Shown piece after piece: positions 18,675 to 28,747 of a stretch of DNA of 64,000 nucleotides; positions within the stretch are counted from its first letter, which is position 1; every line of letters begins with the position of its first letter. Source of the stretch: Hydrocarboniphaga sp. (GTDB lineage: Bacteria > Pseudomonadota > Gammaproteobacteria > Nevskiales > Nevskiaceae). The position numbers were made by a program, and so were the translations under genes. The notes under the pieces are model-generated. The model ran no database searches. It saw only the letters and a program-made list of their open reading frames with translations, and was not told the DNA's origin. The stretch is from assembly GCF_028291725.1 (NCBI RefSeq), contig NZ_JAQGNT010000064.1, positions 44,955 to 108,954 of the forward strand, in the 5' to 3' direction.

Positions 18675-20228
18675 TCAGATCTGTCGCGCCTTGCCGACCC
18701 AATATTTCTCACGAACAACGCGGCGCAGTGTTTTGCCCACGGTGCTCCGCGGCAGTGCTTCCCAGATTTCGACTCGCTTCGGCGCCTTCACGCTGCCCAA
18801 ACGCTGCTTGCAGAACGCGATGAACTCGGCTTCGTCGAACACGTGCCCGGCCTTGATCTCGACCGCGGCGATCACGAGTTCACCCCACTTCTCATCCGGA
18901 ACACCGACGACGACGCAGTCCTGCACCGCGGGGAAACCCAAAGCCGCTTGCTCGACCTCGGTCGGGAAGACGTTGAAGCCGCCGCTGATGATCAAGTCGC
19001 GCTTCCGATCGACGAGATAGAGAAACCCGTCCTTGTCCTTGATGCCGATGTCGCCGGTGTGATGCCAGCCGAAGCGGCTGATCTCTTCGGTGGCCTTTGG
19101 ATCCTTGAAGTAGCCCTTCATCACATAGTCGGACTGGAAGACGACCTCGCCCTGCGTCCCGCTCGGAGCGAAGGAACCGTCCTCCAACATAATCTCGATT
19201 CGTGTGAACGGCGATTCGCGACCGGCCGCTGCAATGCGGTGACTCACCGCGGGGTTGTTCAAGATTTCGGCGTGTTCGCTCGGCGAGAGCCAAGCGCACA
19301 TCATCAGTGCCTCGGCCTGTCCGTAGCATTGCGCCATCACCGGGCCAAACGCGGAGACTGCTTCACGCAGTTTGTCGACCGACATCGGCGCCGCACCGTA
19401 GATGAAGTAACGCAACGACGAGTAGTCGTATTCCTTCAATTTAGGATGCGCAAGCAGCATGTAGATGACGGTCGGCGGAAGGAACAACACTGAAACGCGG
19501 TGCTTTTCGATCGCCTGCATGATCGACTCGGGATCGGTCGATCCCAGGATGACGTTCGTCGCACCCTGTGACAGCAACGTGTAGTGAAAGACGCCGGCGG
19601 CGTGCGTCAGCGGAGCGATGACAAGGTGAATCGGCGCTTCGTCGAACTTCAGTTCCGAGCGGAAGCAGGCTGTCATCATTTCGAAAGAGCGGTTGGCATG
19701 CACGGCGCCCTTCGGAAGGCCTGTGGTGCCGCTCGTGCTGAGGATCGCCACCGTGTCGGATGCCCGCCGCATCGGGAATGGCAGCGGTTCGCCTTGAGGC
19801 GCACTCCATTTCTGCAGTTCCGGCATCCCGTCGACCGCCTGGTCCAGACAGACCACACCCTTGAGCAACGGAAGCTCTTTGCGCATCAACTCGGCCTGAT
19901 CGATCAGCGAGCTGTGTGCGAACAGCCAGCGCACTTCGAACATGGCCAGCTGACGCACATTGTCGGCCGCCGAGTTTCGGTAGTTACAGGGGACCCAAAC
20001 CGCGCCAGCCTTGAGAATGGCGTACTGGCATGCCAGTACCATGGAGTGATTGGGCGACAGAATGGCTACCGCGTCATCCGGCGCTACGCCACCACGAATC
20101 AAACTCTGCGCGATGTTTTGCGAGAGTCCCCGCATTTGCGCGTAGGTAATCGACTCCGTTCCATCGGTGACCAGCACCCGATCCGGAAAACGGCTCGCAC
20201 CACGCTCGAATTGTTCAATCGCCAGCAT
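18675..20228 (-). CDS. Acyl-CoA synthetase (class I adenylate-forming enzyme)
   Basis: A 517-residue protein from ATG 20228, preceded by GAGGTGCGGAG. A longer start at 20264 has no ribosome site. The AMP-binding P-loop is STSGTTGLPKGAV (about residue 160). Later signatures are YGQAEALMMCAW, YFKDPKATEE, WHHTGDIGIKD and the hinge DRKRDLIISGGFNV. The C-terminal lysine appears in LPRSTVGKTLRR. It activates a carboxylic acid to acyl-AMP and then acyl-CoA; the acid is not identifiable. It is the first gene of the long minus-strand operon and stands directly behind operator site C. Confidence 0.92.
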   Translation of the reverse strand: MLAIEQFERGASRFPDRVLVTDGTESITYAQMRGLSQNIAQSLIRGGVAPDDAVAILSPNHSMVLACQYAILKAGAVWVPCNYRNSAADNVRQLAMFEVRWLFAHSSLIDQAELMRKELPLLKGVVCLDQAVDGMPELQKWSAPQGEPLPFPMRRASDTVAILSTSGTTGLPKGAVHANRSFEMMTACFRSELKFDEAPIHLVIAPLTHAAGVFHYTLLSQGATNVILGSTDPESIMQAIEKHRVSVLFLPPTVIYMLLAHPKLKEYDYSSLRYFIYGAAPMSVDKLREAVSAFGPVMAQCYGQAEALMMCAWLSPSEHAEILNNPAVSHRIAAAGRESPFTRIEIMLEDGSFAPSGTQGEVVFQSDYVMKGYFKDPKATEEISRFGWHHTGDIGIKDKDGFLYLVDRKRDLIISGGFNVFPTEVEQAALGFPAVQDCVVVGVPDEKWGELVIAAVEIKAGHVFDEAEFIAFCKQRLGSVKAPKRVEIWEALPRSTVGKTLRRVVREKYWVGKARQI

Positions 20229-20319
20229 CTCCGCACCTCGCGTTAGGTTACGTTGAAACGTCAATCGGCAATCGAGTGAAGACGAACCCGAGGACCAAAT
20301 AACTTTTAAGTTGTTTTAC

Positions 20320-20333
20320 TGACTTTAAAGTCA
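20320..20333. promoter_or_regulatory. Operator palindrome, site C (perfect)
   Basis: TGACTTTAAAGTCA is a perfect 14-bp palindrome. A related palindrome, AACTTTTAAGTT, lies next to it at 20301-20312. The site is about 90 bp upstream of the acyl-CoA synthetase start and controls the operon that runs to the TetR gene at 9264. Confidence 0.65.
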
Positions 20334-20393
20334 ATCACTGAAAAAATCTACTGTGAAAATGAGATTTAGGCACGTACATGCCCGGCTGGACCG

Positions 20394-21560
20394 CTAGCCG
20401 GCACGCAGCAGCGGCGCTGCACTTCTCGCGCGCGCTTCCGCCATGACCTCCGCGGTGTGTTCGCCGAGCGCCGGGGCTGCGCGTGTGATCGCCGTGGTGT
20501 AGGCGCTGAACTTCAGAGGCTGAAGCACGTGCCTCTCGGTAGATCCAGAGGCCGTCGGCACGCTCGTGAACAGTCCACGTCCAACGAAATGAGCGTCGGC
20601 CAGGACATCTTCCAACTCCTGCACCGGCGACCAGGGAATGCCGTGCGAGTCCAGAAGCTGCTGCCAGTGCCCGAGATCCTGAAGGACGAGTCTGTCTGCG
20701 ATCCCCCGCCGCAAACTCTCGCAGTTCGCGACGCGCTGGCGACCCTTGAGTGCCGCGTGCTCGGGCATGTTCAGCGCCGCGCACAAGGCGCGCCAGAAGT
20801 GGTCTTCGTGGGCGATGCTCAATGTCAGAGCACGACCATCTCGACAAGGGAACGCACCATAGGCGGGTTCGGATGGGCCGAAATCCGGCTGCGGCTCGAC
20901 CGCCTTGGAGGCGTCGGCGTTCATCGCCGGAGCGAGAAACGGCGTCATCCACGACACAAGACCATCGGTCATCGAGATGTCGATCGCCGTGCCGAGCCCC
21001 GTATGCTCGCGACCGTACAACGCAGAGGCCACGGCCAACGCTGCAAACATGGCGGCCGACAGGTCACCGAAGGGAAGCGTCGATGCTTCGATCGGCCCCT
21101 GGCCGACCTTCCCGAAGAACAGACCAGCGACCGCCTGATAGGAAATGTCGTGCGCCGTACGGTCGCGATACGGACCGCTTTGGCCGAATCCCGTTATCGA
21201 GGCATAAATGAGGCGGGGGGCGACTTCCTTCAAGACCGAGTAGCCGACGCCGAGGCGATCCATAACGCCTGGGCGATAGCCCTCCAAAACCACATCGGCG
21301 TCTCGGACGAGTTCGATGAAGTCTGCTCGACCCGCTTCCGACTTCAAATCGACGCATACGCTGCGCTTGTTCCGCGCCATCGCATCGAACGTCGGACGGA
21401 AAGCGCGTCCCGGATCGCCGGTGCCTGGACGTTCCACCAGCACGACATCCGCGCCCATATCCGCCAGCAGCATCGTGGCGAATGGGCCCGGATATTGTTC
21501 GGCCAGTGAGAGAATTCTCACCCCGGAAAACAGGGACGTTGTCGGGTTTGGCATGTTCAT
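20394..21560 (-). CDS. CaiB/BaiF-type CoA transferase (class III)
   Basis: A 388-residue class III CoA transferase. The N-terminal segment VRILSLAEQYPGPFATMLLADMG, broken here by family spacing, precedes ADVVLVERPGTGDPGR. The catalytic Asp region is NKRSVCVDLKSEAGR, followed by GYRPGVMDRLGVG and SITGFGQSGPY. Such enzymes move CoA between two acids, often to load a substrate acid at the expense of a product thioester. It is the last gene of the operon starting with the DUF1302 gene at 28436. A second route of CoA activation beside the synthetase is implied. Confidence 0.9.
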   Translation of the reverse strand: MNMPNPTTSLFSGVRILSLAEQYPGPFATMLLADMGADVVLVERPGTGDPGRAFRPTFDAMARNKRSVCVDLKSEAGRADFIELVRDADVVLEGYRPGVMDRLGVGYSVLKEVAPRLIYASITGFGQSGPYRDRTAHDISYQAVAGLFFGKVGQGPIEASTLPFGDLSAAMFAALAVASALYGREHTGLGTAIDISMTDGLVSWMTPFLAPAMNADASKAVEPQPDFGPSEPAYGAFPCRDGRALTLSIAHEDHFWRALCAALNMPEHAALKGRQRVANCESLRRGIADRLVLQDLGHWQQLLDSHGIPWSPVQELEDVLADAHFVGRGLFTSVPTASGSTERHVLQPLKFSAYTTAITRAAPALGEHTAEVMAEARARSAAPLLRAG

Positions 21561-21620
21561 GCGAGGTAGCTCTTAGAATTGAGGAAAGGGTCGATCGGCG
21601 CGGCAATGGGAGGCGTATTT

Positions 21621-24050
21621 TTAAACTAGGACCTCGGCGCCCGTAGATTCCGCCCAACGAACACTCGACTTCTGCAACAGGAAGTGCGACAGCGCTGGGA
21701 TCAGCACGAGAGCGCCGACCATGTTCCAGAGGAACATGAAGGCGAGCAGTATTCCCATGTCGGCCTGGAACTTGATCGGCGACATCGCCCAAATCGCCAC
21801 GCCCGCGGCGAGCGTGATGCCGACCAACGCGACGATGCGGCCGGTGAAGTGCACAGACAGTGCATAGGATTCCTTGAGCGGAACTCCACTACGCTGGTGC
21901 ATCAACTGGATCGACAGCAGATACAGTGCGTAGTCGACCCCGATTCCGACACCCAACGCGGTCACCGGTAGCGTCGCCACTTTGACGCCGATCCCGAGAA
22001 TCACCATGAGCGCTTCGCACAACACGGAAGTCATCACCAGCGGGATGACTGCCACAAGCGTCGCGCGCCAACTACGGAACGTGATCAGACACAGCAGAAC
22101 CACCGCTGCATACACCAGCAACAGCATCTCGCGGCTGGCCTGCTGCACCACGATGTTGGTTGCCGCTTCTATACCGGAGTTACCGGCCGCGAGCAGAAAC
22201 TTCAGATCTTTGGTGTCGTGTGCTTTGGCGAACGCTTCGGAAGCCCGCACGACCTGAGACAAGGTCTCGGCTTTGTGATCCTTCAGATACACGACCAGCG
22301 GGGCAACGGAATATTCGGTGTTCACCAACTCCGGATTGCCGACCAGCACATTGTTCAGTGCATCGCCCAGCACGAACTGGCTTCGATTGATGGTCATCCA
22401 CTTCGGATTGCCTTCGAATGTCGCCGCGGTGTAGCGCCTCAGCAAACCAGCTGCCGAGGCGGTGGTCTGGACGGCCGGGAGATTGCGCAGCTCCTGTTCG
22501 AAGCGGTCCATCTCCAGCATTGTGTGATAGGACGCCACACCTGGCGAAGGCGACTTTACGATCACCGCGAACTGATCGCTCGACAGCCCGAAATGAGAGC
22601 TGACGAAGGCGTTGTCGACGTTGTAACGCGAGTTGGCCCTTAACTCGGGCGCACCGGGATCTAGATCGCCCACCTTCAATTCCAGGCTGAGCATGGCGCC
22701 GGCCAACGTGATGGCCGCGCTGACCACGAGGACCGGAATGGCCCAGGCCCGTTCCGTACAGCGCGCCAACGCCGCGTAAGCGCGGGCGGTGCCCTTCACA
22801 GCCCCACCTGCCTTCTCGGAGCTCAAACTGCGTCGGGCTGCCGCCGGACTGACGCCGATGTACGATAGTACGACGGGCAACAAGACGAGATTGGTGAAAA
22901 TCAGAACCGTGACGCCGATGCTCGCGGATACCGCCAGCTCGCGGATGACCGGAATGTCGATCACCATGAGCACCGCGAATCCGACGGCATCGGCGATGAG
23001 TGCCGTCACCCCAGCGAGGAAGAGCCGGCGGAAGGTGTAGCGAGCCGCGACGTACCGATGGGTACCGCGTCCGACGTCCTGCATCACACCATTCATTTTC
23101 TGAGCGCCGTGGCTGACGCCAATGGCGAACACCAGGAAAGGAACGAGAACCGAGTACGGATTGATGACGTAGCCCAACAGCCGAATCGTCCCCAATTGCC
23201 AGACGACCGCGATGATGGAGCACGAAAGAATCACGGTGGTGCTGCGCAAGCAGCGAGTGAAGAGATAGATGATGATGGCGGCGATCGCCGCGGCGATCGC
23301 GAAATAGCCGATCACCTGCCATAGGCCGTCGATGAGATCGCCCACGAGCTTGGCGAAGCCCACCATGTGAATGCCGATCGTATCGGACTGCAGCGAGCGC
23401 ACCTGGCGCTCGAGATTGTGCGAAAGCTCGACGTAATCGAGCGGCTTATCCGTTGCGGGATCGCGGTCCAGTAGCGGCACGAAGATGATGCTGGAGTGAA
23501 GATCGTTCGACACGATCGAGCCGACGATGCCAGCGCGCGCCACGTTCTCACGAAGCTGGGCGATCGCGCTTTCGGAACCGTCGTATCGATCCGGCATCAC
23601 CGGACCACTGAGCGTTCCCTGCTCGTTGATTTCGGACCACCGAACTACCGGGGTCCACAGCGACTTCATGTAAGAGCGATCCACGCCCTTCATGAGAAAC
23701 ACGGCGTCGTTGATCTTGCGCAGTGTTTCGAGGTACTGCGCGTCGTATACGTCGCCCCTGCGATTTTCGACCACGATGCGGATCGAATTCCCCAGGCCAC
23801 GCAACGACGCGGCATTCTCCAAGTAATTCCTAATGTACGGGTGCGATTTCGGGATCATCTGCGAGAAGCTCGCATTGACCTCCAGCTTCGACGCGTTCCA
23901 AGCGAGCAGGACCGTGAGTAGTGCGAAAACCGCGATCAGCATCTTGCGGTAATTGAAGATGATGCGCTCTAGCAGGTTGCCCGAGCGCGGATCGAAATCT
24001 TCGATCGTGCGCGCCATCGCATCCTGATTGCTTGTCGAAGCTACCGACAT
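21621..24050 (-). CDS. MMPL/RND transporter (HAE3-like)
   Basis: An 809-residue inner-membrane protein with the RND plan: one helix near residue 35 (KMLIAVFALLTVLLAWNASK), a large periplasmic loop, then a helical block at about 215-410. A second loop and a second helical block at about 640-800 follow. GIGVDYALYLLSIQL carries the proton-relay aspartate typical of the family. The predicted topology is 12 helices. Members export hopanoids, sterols or other lipids. The DUF1302, DUF1329 and YCF48-like neighbours make a transport role for a hydrophobic substrate likely. An internal start at ATG 24017 is possible. Confidence 0.88.
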   Translation of the reverse strand: MSVASTSNQDAMARTIEDFDPRSGNLLERIIFNYRKMLIAVFALLTVLLAWNASKLEVNASFSQMIPKSHPYIRNYLENAASLRGLGNSIRIVVENRRGDVYDAQYLETLRKINDAVFLMKGVDRSYMKSLWTPVVRWSEINEQGTLSGPVMPDRYDGSESAIAQLRENVARAGIVGSIVSNDLHSSIIFVPLLDRDPATDKPLDYVELSHNLERQVRSLQSDTIGIHMVGFAKLVGDLIDGLWQVIGYFAIAAAIAAIIIYLFTRCLRSTTVILSCSIIAVVWQLGTIRLLGYVINPYSVLVPFLVFAIGVSHGAQKMNGVMQDVGRGTHRYVAARYTFRRLFLAGVTALIADAVGFAVLMVIDIPVIRELAVSASIGVTVLIFTNLVLLPVVLSYIGVSPAAARRSLSSEKAGGAVKGTARAYAALARCTERAWAIPVLVVSAAITLAGAMLSLELKVGDLDPGAPELRANSRYNVDNAFVSSHFGLSSDQFAVIVKSPSPGVASYHTMLEMDRFEQELRNLPAVQTTASAAGLLRRYTAATFEGNPKWMTINRSQFVLGDALNNVLVGNPELVNTEYSVAPLVVYLKDHKAETLSQVVRASEAFAKAHDTKDLKFLLAAGNSGIEAATNIVVQQASREMLLLVYAAVVLLCLITFRSWRATLVAVIPLVMTSVLCEALMVILGIGVKVATLPVTALGVGIGVDYALYLLSIQLMHQRSGVPLKESYALSVHFTGRIVALVGITLAAGVAIWAMSPIKFQADMGILLAFMFLWNMVGALVLIPALSHFLLQKSSVRWAESTGAEVLV

Positions 24051-24138
24051 CGATATTACCTCTCGTTTTCGATCGCCAGCGTTGCCGACGACCGTGCCCT
24101 CGCCCGCTTAGCGGTGAAGCGCAGGTTCATGGAACCGG

Positions 24139-25263
24139 TCATTGCGGGCGTGATGCGGCCGCTAAGATCCTTTTTGCTGCAGGTTCACCAGCGCGCGAAG
24201 CCGCCGTGTTCGAACCGGGCGTTGCGCCAGACTTCACCAGGCTCAGGCCGTCACTGCTGGCGTACACCAGCTTACCGTCCTGGGGTTCGACCGCAGTCGC
24301 GGGTGCCCCTGCGCCAACCCCGGATGCGCTGAAGCTGAGCCCATCGTCAGAGCTTCGATAGAGTTCGCCGTTGGCGTTTGCCACAACGAAGCTGTGCTTA
24401 CCGATTGCCGCACCTGCCGTGACCGCCGGGCGAGAAGGCATGGCGATGCTTTGCCACTGCCTGCCCCCGTCCGCGCTGCGATACACCGTGCCCTGCAATC
24501 CAAACGCAATCACGGTCTGCCCCTCGCCGGTGAGACCGAAGAAAGTCCCCGCGTAGCCGGTCGAGACGCGCAGGAAGCGCTGGCTCTCCGAATCGAGGCG
24601 GAACACCAGACCCTGTTCACCCACGATGAAAATCGTGTCGCCGACTTTTCGGATCGCATTGAGCGTGACGAAATCCGGGTTGTCGACGTGTTCCAGCCAC
24701 GGGAGCCAACTCGAACCGCCGTCTCGTGTGACCGCGATCATCCCGAACGGTCCGACCGCATACCCGGTTTCCTCGTCCGTGAAGCAGACATCCAGATACG
24801 GCAACGATGGACCGTCTTTGTAGTTCAAATGCGTCTGCATGAGCAGCGCCGATCCCTCCTCGGAGCCCGCATCCACGAGGCGCTGATAGTGGGCCGCGAA
24901 TTCGGTCGCCGCACCACGCCCGTCGAGCTGCTTCTTCCAAGTCTTGCCCCCGTCCTTAGTGGCGAGGATCACGCCATCGTGGCCCACGATCCATCCCGTT
25001 GCGGGACCCACGAAGGTAACGGCAGTAAGATCGGACTGAACAGGCGACGGTTGCTGCGTCCAAGTGACGCCACCATCCGCCGACGACACGATGAGCCCAC
25101 GCATCCCGACACCGACCAAAAGGGGGCCGGCATGCGTGAGCGCTGTAATCGGCGCCTTCGCAGGAGCAGCCAGAGTCAGAGCAGCAACATCCAACGGATC
25201 TTCGAACTGTGCATACGCCGCCCCGCTGACTGCGAACAGCAGCAAAAAACCAATCGTTTTCAT
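24139..25263 (-). CDS. YCF48/BNR-repeat secreted protein
   Basis: A 374-residue protein with a signal peptide (MKTIGFLLLFAVSGAAYAQF). Repeats with the pattern SxDGGxTW occur at SSADGGVTWTQ, TKDGGKTWKK, TRDGGSSWLPW, SADGGRQWQS and SSDDGLSF. This is the beta-propeller repeat of the YCF48/HCF136 photosystem assembly family, which in heterotrophs occurs beside DUF1302, DUF1329 and MMPL genes. Its role there is unknown; a periplasmic chaperone or adaptor for the transporter is possible. It is part of the operon from 28436. Confidence 0.85.
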   Translation of the reverse strand: MKTIGFLLLFAVSGAAYAQFEDPLDVAALTLAAPAKAPITALTHAGPLLVGVGMRGLIVSSADGGVTWTQQPSPVQSDLTAVTFVGPATGWIVGHDGVILATKDGGKTWKKQLDGRGAATEFAAHYQRLVDAGSEEGSALLMQTHLNYKDGPSLPYLDVCFTDEETGYAVGPFGMIAVTRDGGSSWLPWLEHVDNPDFVTLNAIRKVGDTIFIVGEQGLVFRLDSESQRFLRVSTGYAGTFFGLTGEGQTVIAFGLQGTVYRSADGGRQWQSIAMPSRPAVTAGAAIGKHSFVVANANGELYRSSDDGLSFSASGVGAGAPATAVEPQDGKLVYASSDGLSLVKSGATPGSNTAASRAGEPAAKRILAAASRPQ

Positions 25264-25332
25264 TTCCGAAGATCCTCTATCAGCAATGGGGCAGATGCCG
25301 CCGCGGCGAGAGGTCTCGCCGCGGCATATACC

Positions 25333-26718
25333 CTACTGGACGCCCATGCCGCTCATGGCTTCTGGAGACAGCGTCGACATGTTCGGCAGCTTGGTGCTGA
25401 TCTCTATGCGATCGGCGTCGGTTGCGTGGTAGAACACAGCGAGGTAATTGCCCTTGCTGAAGTCATAGACCAAGCCCGCGAAGCCGCCCTCGGCCACCGT
25501 CTCGGGATAGAGCAGGAAGCGGGAAAAGCTTCCGACACGCCAGATGTTCCCGGCTTGGTCGTAACTCTCGCTGGCATACAGCGCCCAGGTGTCTTCGTCG
25601 AAGTAGAGCGTCTTGCGGCTTGCGGCATGGCGCGCACCGGCGCGGAGCTTGCCCTCGACTACCCAGACGCGATGCTTTTCCCAACGTTCCATGGCCGGGT
25701 TTTCGTACTTCGGAGTGAATGCCTGGGTTCGATTGATGACGTTTGCGTTGAGCTTGTAATTGTTGTACTGCAGGTACATCTCTTTTTTTCCAACGATCTT
25801 CCATTCGAAGCGGTCCAGACGCCCGGCGATGCCGTCAATTTCGTCGTAAGTGCAAGCGCCGCCGTAAGAAGCTACCGGTGTGTCGTACTTGAACTCCGGG
25901 GCTCGCCGTACCCTGCGCTGCCCAGGTGAGTAGAACCAAGTCACTTGATCCTGTTTGGCGAAGTTCAGCGGGTACTGGAAGAGATACGCAGTACCAGCAA
26001 CCGTCACCGGCGAATCAAACACGGTTTTCGCGACCGTATAGAAGGGCCGGTTGTCCGGCAGGCTGTCCTTGGTCTTGTCGTAGTACGGGTGGGCGTAATA
26101 GAAATTCAGATCTCCCAGGTCGGTGACACCACCACCGGTATCAATCAGAAAGTTCTGCGTACGGTTGTACCGATAGGTGCCCTGCCAACGAAGGTAATGG
26201 TTCCAAATCACCTCGGTTCCACTCTTCGGGATCGGAAACGGGATGCCGCCATAAGCGCCTTCCACACCATCTCCATCGATGTCGCCCACCAGCTTCGCGT
26301 TGGTTGCGTTTTTCAGCGTGTTGGCATTGACCCAATCCGGGTAAGAAGCAGTGCGGCGCGTGGGATAGACGTTGAGGTAATAGTCCGGATAGCGTTTGAT
26401 CAGCGCTTGCAGACCGGGCGTCACCTGATCTTTGTACTGAGCGATGTTCTGCGCTGTGATCTTAAACAACGGCTTCTCATCGGCGAACGGATCGGGATAG
26501 CTGGCTTTCGACGGGTTGGTCTTGGGAAGCGACTTCATAGCGGCCAGACCGCCGTCGTAGGCGGGAATCGATCCGTCGCTGTTGGCGCCAGCCTCGGCGC
26601 CGAAGGGCGTGAGTTCGCCACCCAGCTTTTTGGCTTCCTCGGGCGTGGCGCCGGCCAATGCAGCCATAGATATCGTCGCCGCGACGATGCCGGCGAGAAT
26701 CCGATTTCGATGCATCAT
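25333..26718 (-). CDS. DUF1329 outer-membrane-associated protein
   Basis: A 461-residue protein. The start at ATG 26718 follows AGGAGA and opens a signal peptide (MMHRNRILAGIVAATISMAA). The mature part shows family segments GTPEEAKKLGG-like, LTPFGAEAGANSDGSIPAYDGG in pieces, GGIPFPIPKSGTEVIWNH, and APEFKYDTPVASYGG. DUF1329 proteins resemble LolB/LolA-like lipoprotein carriers. They are regularly encoded beside DUF1302 proteins in clusters that degrade hydrophobic compounds. It probably helps the substrate cross the outer envelope. Confidence 0.88.
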   Translation of the reverse strand: MMHRNRILAGIVAATISMAALAGATPEEAKKLGGELTPFGAEAGANSDGSIPAYDGGLAAMKSLPKTNPSKASYPDPFADEKPLFKITAQNIAQYKDQVTPGLQALIKRYPDYYLNVYPTRRTASYPDWVNANTLKNATNAKLVGDIDGDGVEGAYGGIPFPIPKSGTEVIWNHYLRWQGTYRYNRTQNFLIDTGGGVTDLGDLNFYYAHPYYDKTKDSLPDNRPFYTVAKTVFDSPVTVAGTAYLFQYPLNFAKQDQVTWFYSPGQRRVRRAPEFKYDTPVASYGGACTYDEIDGIAGRLDRFEWKIVGKKEMYLQYNNYKLNANVINRTQAFTPKYENPAMERWEKHRVWVVEGKLRAGARHAASRKTLYFDEDTWALYASESYDQAGNIWRVGSFSRFLLYPETVAEGGFAGLVYDFSKGNYLAVFYHATDADRIEISTKLPNMSTLSPEAMSGMGVQ

Positions 26719-26750
26719 GATGGTTCTCCTGTGTCTTTTTGTTTGTGTGT

Positions 26751-28436
26751 CTAGAACGAGGCTTTGAGTACCAGCGACAGCCAGCCCTTGTCGTTCCACA
26801 TGTAGGTTCCGGTTCCCGTCGGGACATAGGGACCTGCGCCGGCATCCTGCGAAGGCTGCTTTCCGGGTTCGGCGTAGTAGCCGTTGTAGGCCAATTTCAC
26901 GCTGTACTTGCCGCGATAGACGGCTCGCACGCCGAGGGAGTACGCCACGGATCCCTGAACATTGCCGGTGAACGCAGTGCCGAGGTACTGACCGTTGCCA
27001 TACACACCGATGTTGAAATTGAGCGGGAGATCGATGTCGGTTCCCGGAAACACCTGAAGCCATTGCGGATCGATGTTCAACGTCGTGGATACGTTATCCT
27101 TCGTCGCACACCCATCGGTTCGTCCCAAGCCCGCGCAAGGTGCATAACCCTCACCGTTGTAGAGTTCCTCGTTCGACGTGACATCAAGCACACGGGTGTA
27201 AGCCACCTCGAGGATCACAGCGCCTGTGTCGTAGAGAAAGTTGGGCGTGAGACCATAAATGCCATTGGCGACGACATTCAGCGTGTTGCCCTTGGCGCCA
27301 TCCGTGTTGGATACACCCCCCGGCATCGAATAGAGCGCCGTGCCCCGACGGTACGAGGCTTCCAAGCCCAGGCTCACCGGTCCCAGATTACGATCCAAAC
27401 TGAGGCCATACAGATCCACATTACGTGCGAACGAAAGGTGGTAGTACGGCGCAAGCGGATCACCGCCAAGGCCGATGAGGATCGGTGTGTACGGCATCGT
27501 TTCGTCGAAGTGCCGATAGTAAAAACCCAGCGTTCCGTAGTCGCCGTCCGGCTGCCACTTCACGTTGACACCGAGGTTGTTGTGGAGATTGTCCGGCTCG
27601 TCGTTTGGTCCACGCGGAACCTGGCCTTCGATCGAACCAGATCCAGAGAAAAAGGCCGGATCGACGATTCCGAGAAAGGTGCCACCCTCGGGCAGCCGAT
27701 TGGCACGCCATTCGAGGAAGTACTGCGCCCCAACCGCCAGCGAATCACTCAACTGCGCATGCAACGATAGCTGCGCACGAGGCAGGAACAGTTCTTTCAC
27801 CTCGGTTCCTGGCGCCGTCGTCGCCTTGATCACATCGAGCGGGCTTTGCGAATACGAAATGCTCTGAAAGCCGGCAAACAACGCATTGCCCCAGAACTCG
27901 GTCAGACGTCCGGCTTTGATCTGAACCGGCGTACCGAAGAGGTCGGTGTTCGAGTAAACGAATGCATCGTCGAGCTGTAACCCTTGGTTGTAGTAGCGCT
28001 TGATATAATGCGAGTACTCGTTGTCGGGGTTGCCGGACGAGTAAGCCGCCAGATCGGGATTGGTTTTAATCGTATGGTTGTCATACGCGAAGTCGTGCCA
28101 AGCATCGGCGCTGACTCTCAATCCATAGTCGTTGCCATGCCGGATTCCGATCTCGGTCAGCAAGCTGAGACGATTCGTGACGATGTCGCCGACATCGTCG
28201 AACTTGTACTCGGAGTTCTGCAGGAGCGGGTTGTTACCGATGCCGGGATCGATGTCCTGCATGCGCATTCCAACCGAATAAGCCGCAGTGTTATTCCACT
28301 GCACGCTCCAATCACCGTCGCTGTAGATCTGCGCCGCCTGCGTAGCACACGCCGAAGTAGCCAGCAGAAAACCGAGCGCACCGCGCGCGCAGTCACAACG
28401 ATTCCAACGATGCAGCATATGCCGCTTGACGTTCAT
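26751..28436 (-). CDS. DUF1302 outer-membrane protein
   Basis: A 561-residue protein from ATG 28436, behind GGAGGAGAG. The signal peptide (ALGFLLATSACATQAAQIYS) is followed by the family opening DGDWSVQWNNTAAYSVGMRM. Many alternating beta-strands, ending in the aromatic-terminated WLSLVLKASF, indicate an outer-membrane beta-barrel. DUF1302 proteins are thought to pass hydrophobic substrates. It is the first gene of the operon (DUF1302 - DUF1329 - YCF48 - MMPL - CoA transferase), just downstream of operator site D. Confidence 0.9.
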   Translation of the reverse strand: MNVKRHMLHRWNRCDCARGALGFLLATSACATQAAQIYSDGDWSVQWNNTAAYSVGMRMQDIDPGIGNNPLLQNSEYKFDDVGDIVTNRLSLLTEIGIRHGNDYGLRVSADAWHDFAYDNHTIKTNPDLAAYSSGNPDNEYSHYIKRYYNQGLQLDDAFVYSNTDLFGTPVQIKAGRLTEFWGNALFAGFQSISYSQSPLDVIKATTAPGTEVKELFLPRAQLSLHAQLSDSLAVGAQYFLEWRANRLPEGGTFLGIVDPAFFSGSGSIEGQVPRGPNDEPDNLHNNLGVNVKWQPDGDYGTLGFYYRHFDETMPYTPILIGLGGDPLAPYYHLSFARNVDLYGLSLDRNLGPVSLGLEASYRRGTALYSMPGGVSNTDGAKGNTLNVVANGIYGLTPNFLYDTGAVILEVAYTRVLDVTSNEELYNGEGYAPCAGLGRTDGCATKDNVSTTLNIDPQWLQVFPGTDIDLPLNFNIGVYGNGQYLGTAFTGNVQGSVAYSLGVRAVYRGKYSVKLAYNGYYAEPGKQPSQDAGAGPYVPTGTGTYMWNDKGWLSLVLKASF

Positions 28437-28513
28437 AGCTCTCCTCCCGCTTGGGTTATTGCCGGCCGCTCTTCGACGTCCGGCGGTATAGTGAACTATA
28501 TATATCAATATTA

Positions 28514-28527
28514 TGACTTTTAAGTCA
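28514..28527. promoter_or_regulatory. Operator palindrome, site D
   Basis: TGACTTTTAAGTCA, two perfect half-sites with a TTTA centre, lies 78 bp upstream of the DUF1302 start in a very AT-rich segment. It is also about 220 bp beyond the 3' end of the TetR gene at 28748. Confidence 0.65.
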
Positions 28528-28747
28528 ACATAATGGTTATGTTGGTCAGTTCGACTGTGCCGCCGGGAAGCAAGCGCGCACGAAAGCGCGCTCGGCAAAA
28601 GCCGGGCAGCTGCCCGCTGCCGCGTTTCAGCTGGAGGATTTGACGGCGAATCCGCGCCGGCTACGGCGGCGCGGACGGCTTGTCGATCTAAGCTTCTGTG
28701 CGAAGCTTTTCCGTGCTCGAAGCGAGGCTATCGCTCGGGCGGACGAT

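Noticed and set aside
26719..27063. N-terminal extension of the DUF1329 protein
   Set aside because: It is antisense-like shadow of the DUF1302 3' end. The signal peptide and ribosome site are at 26718.
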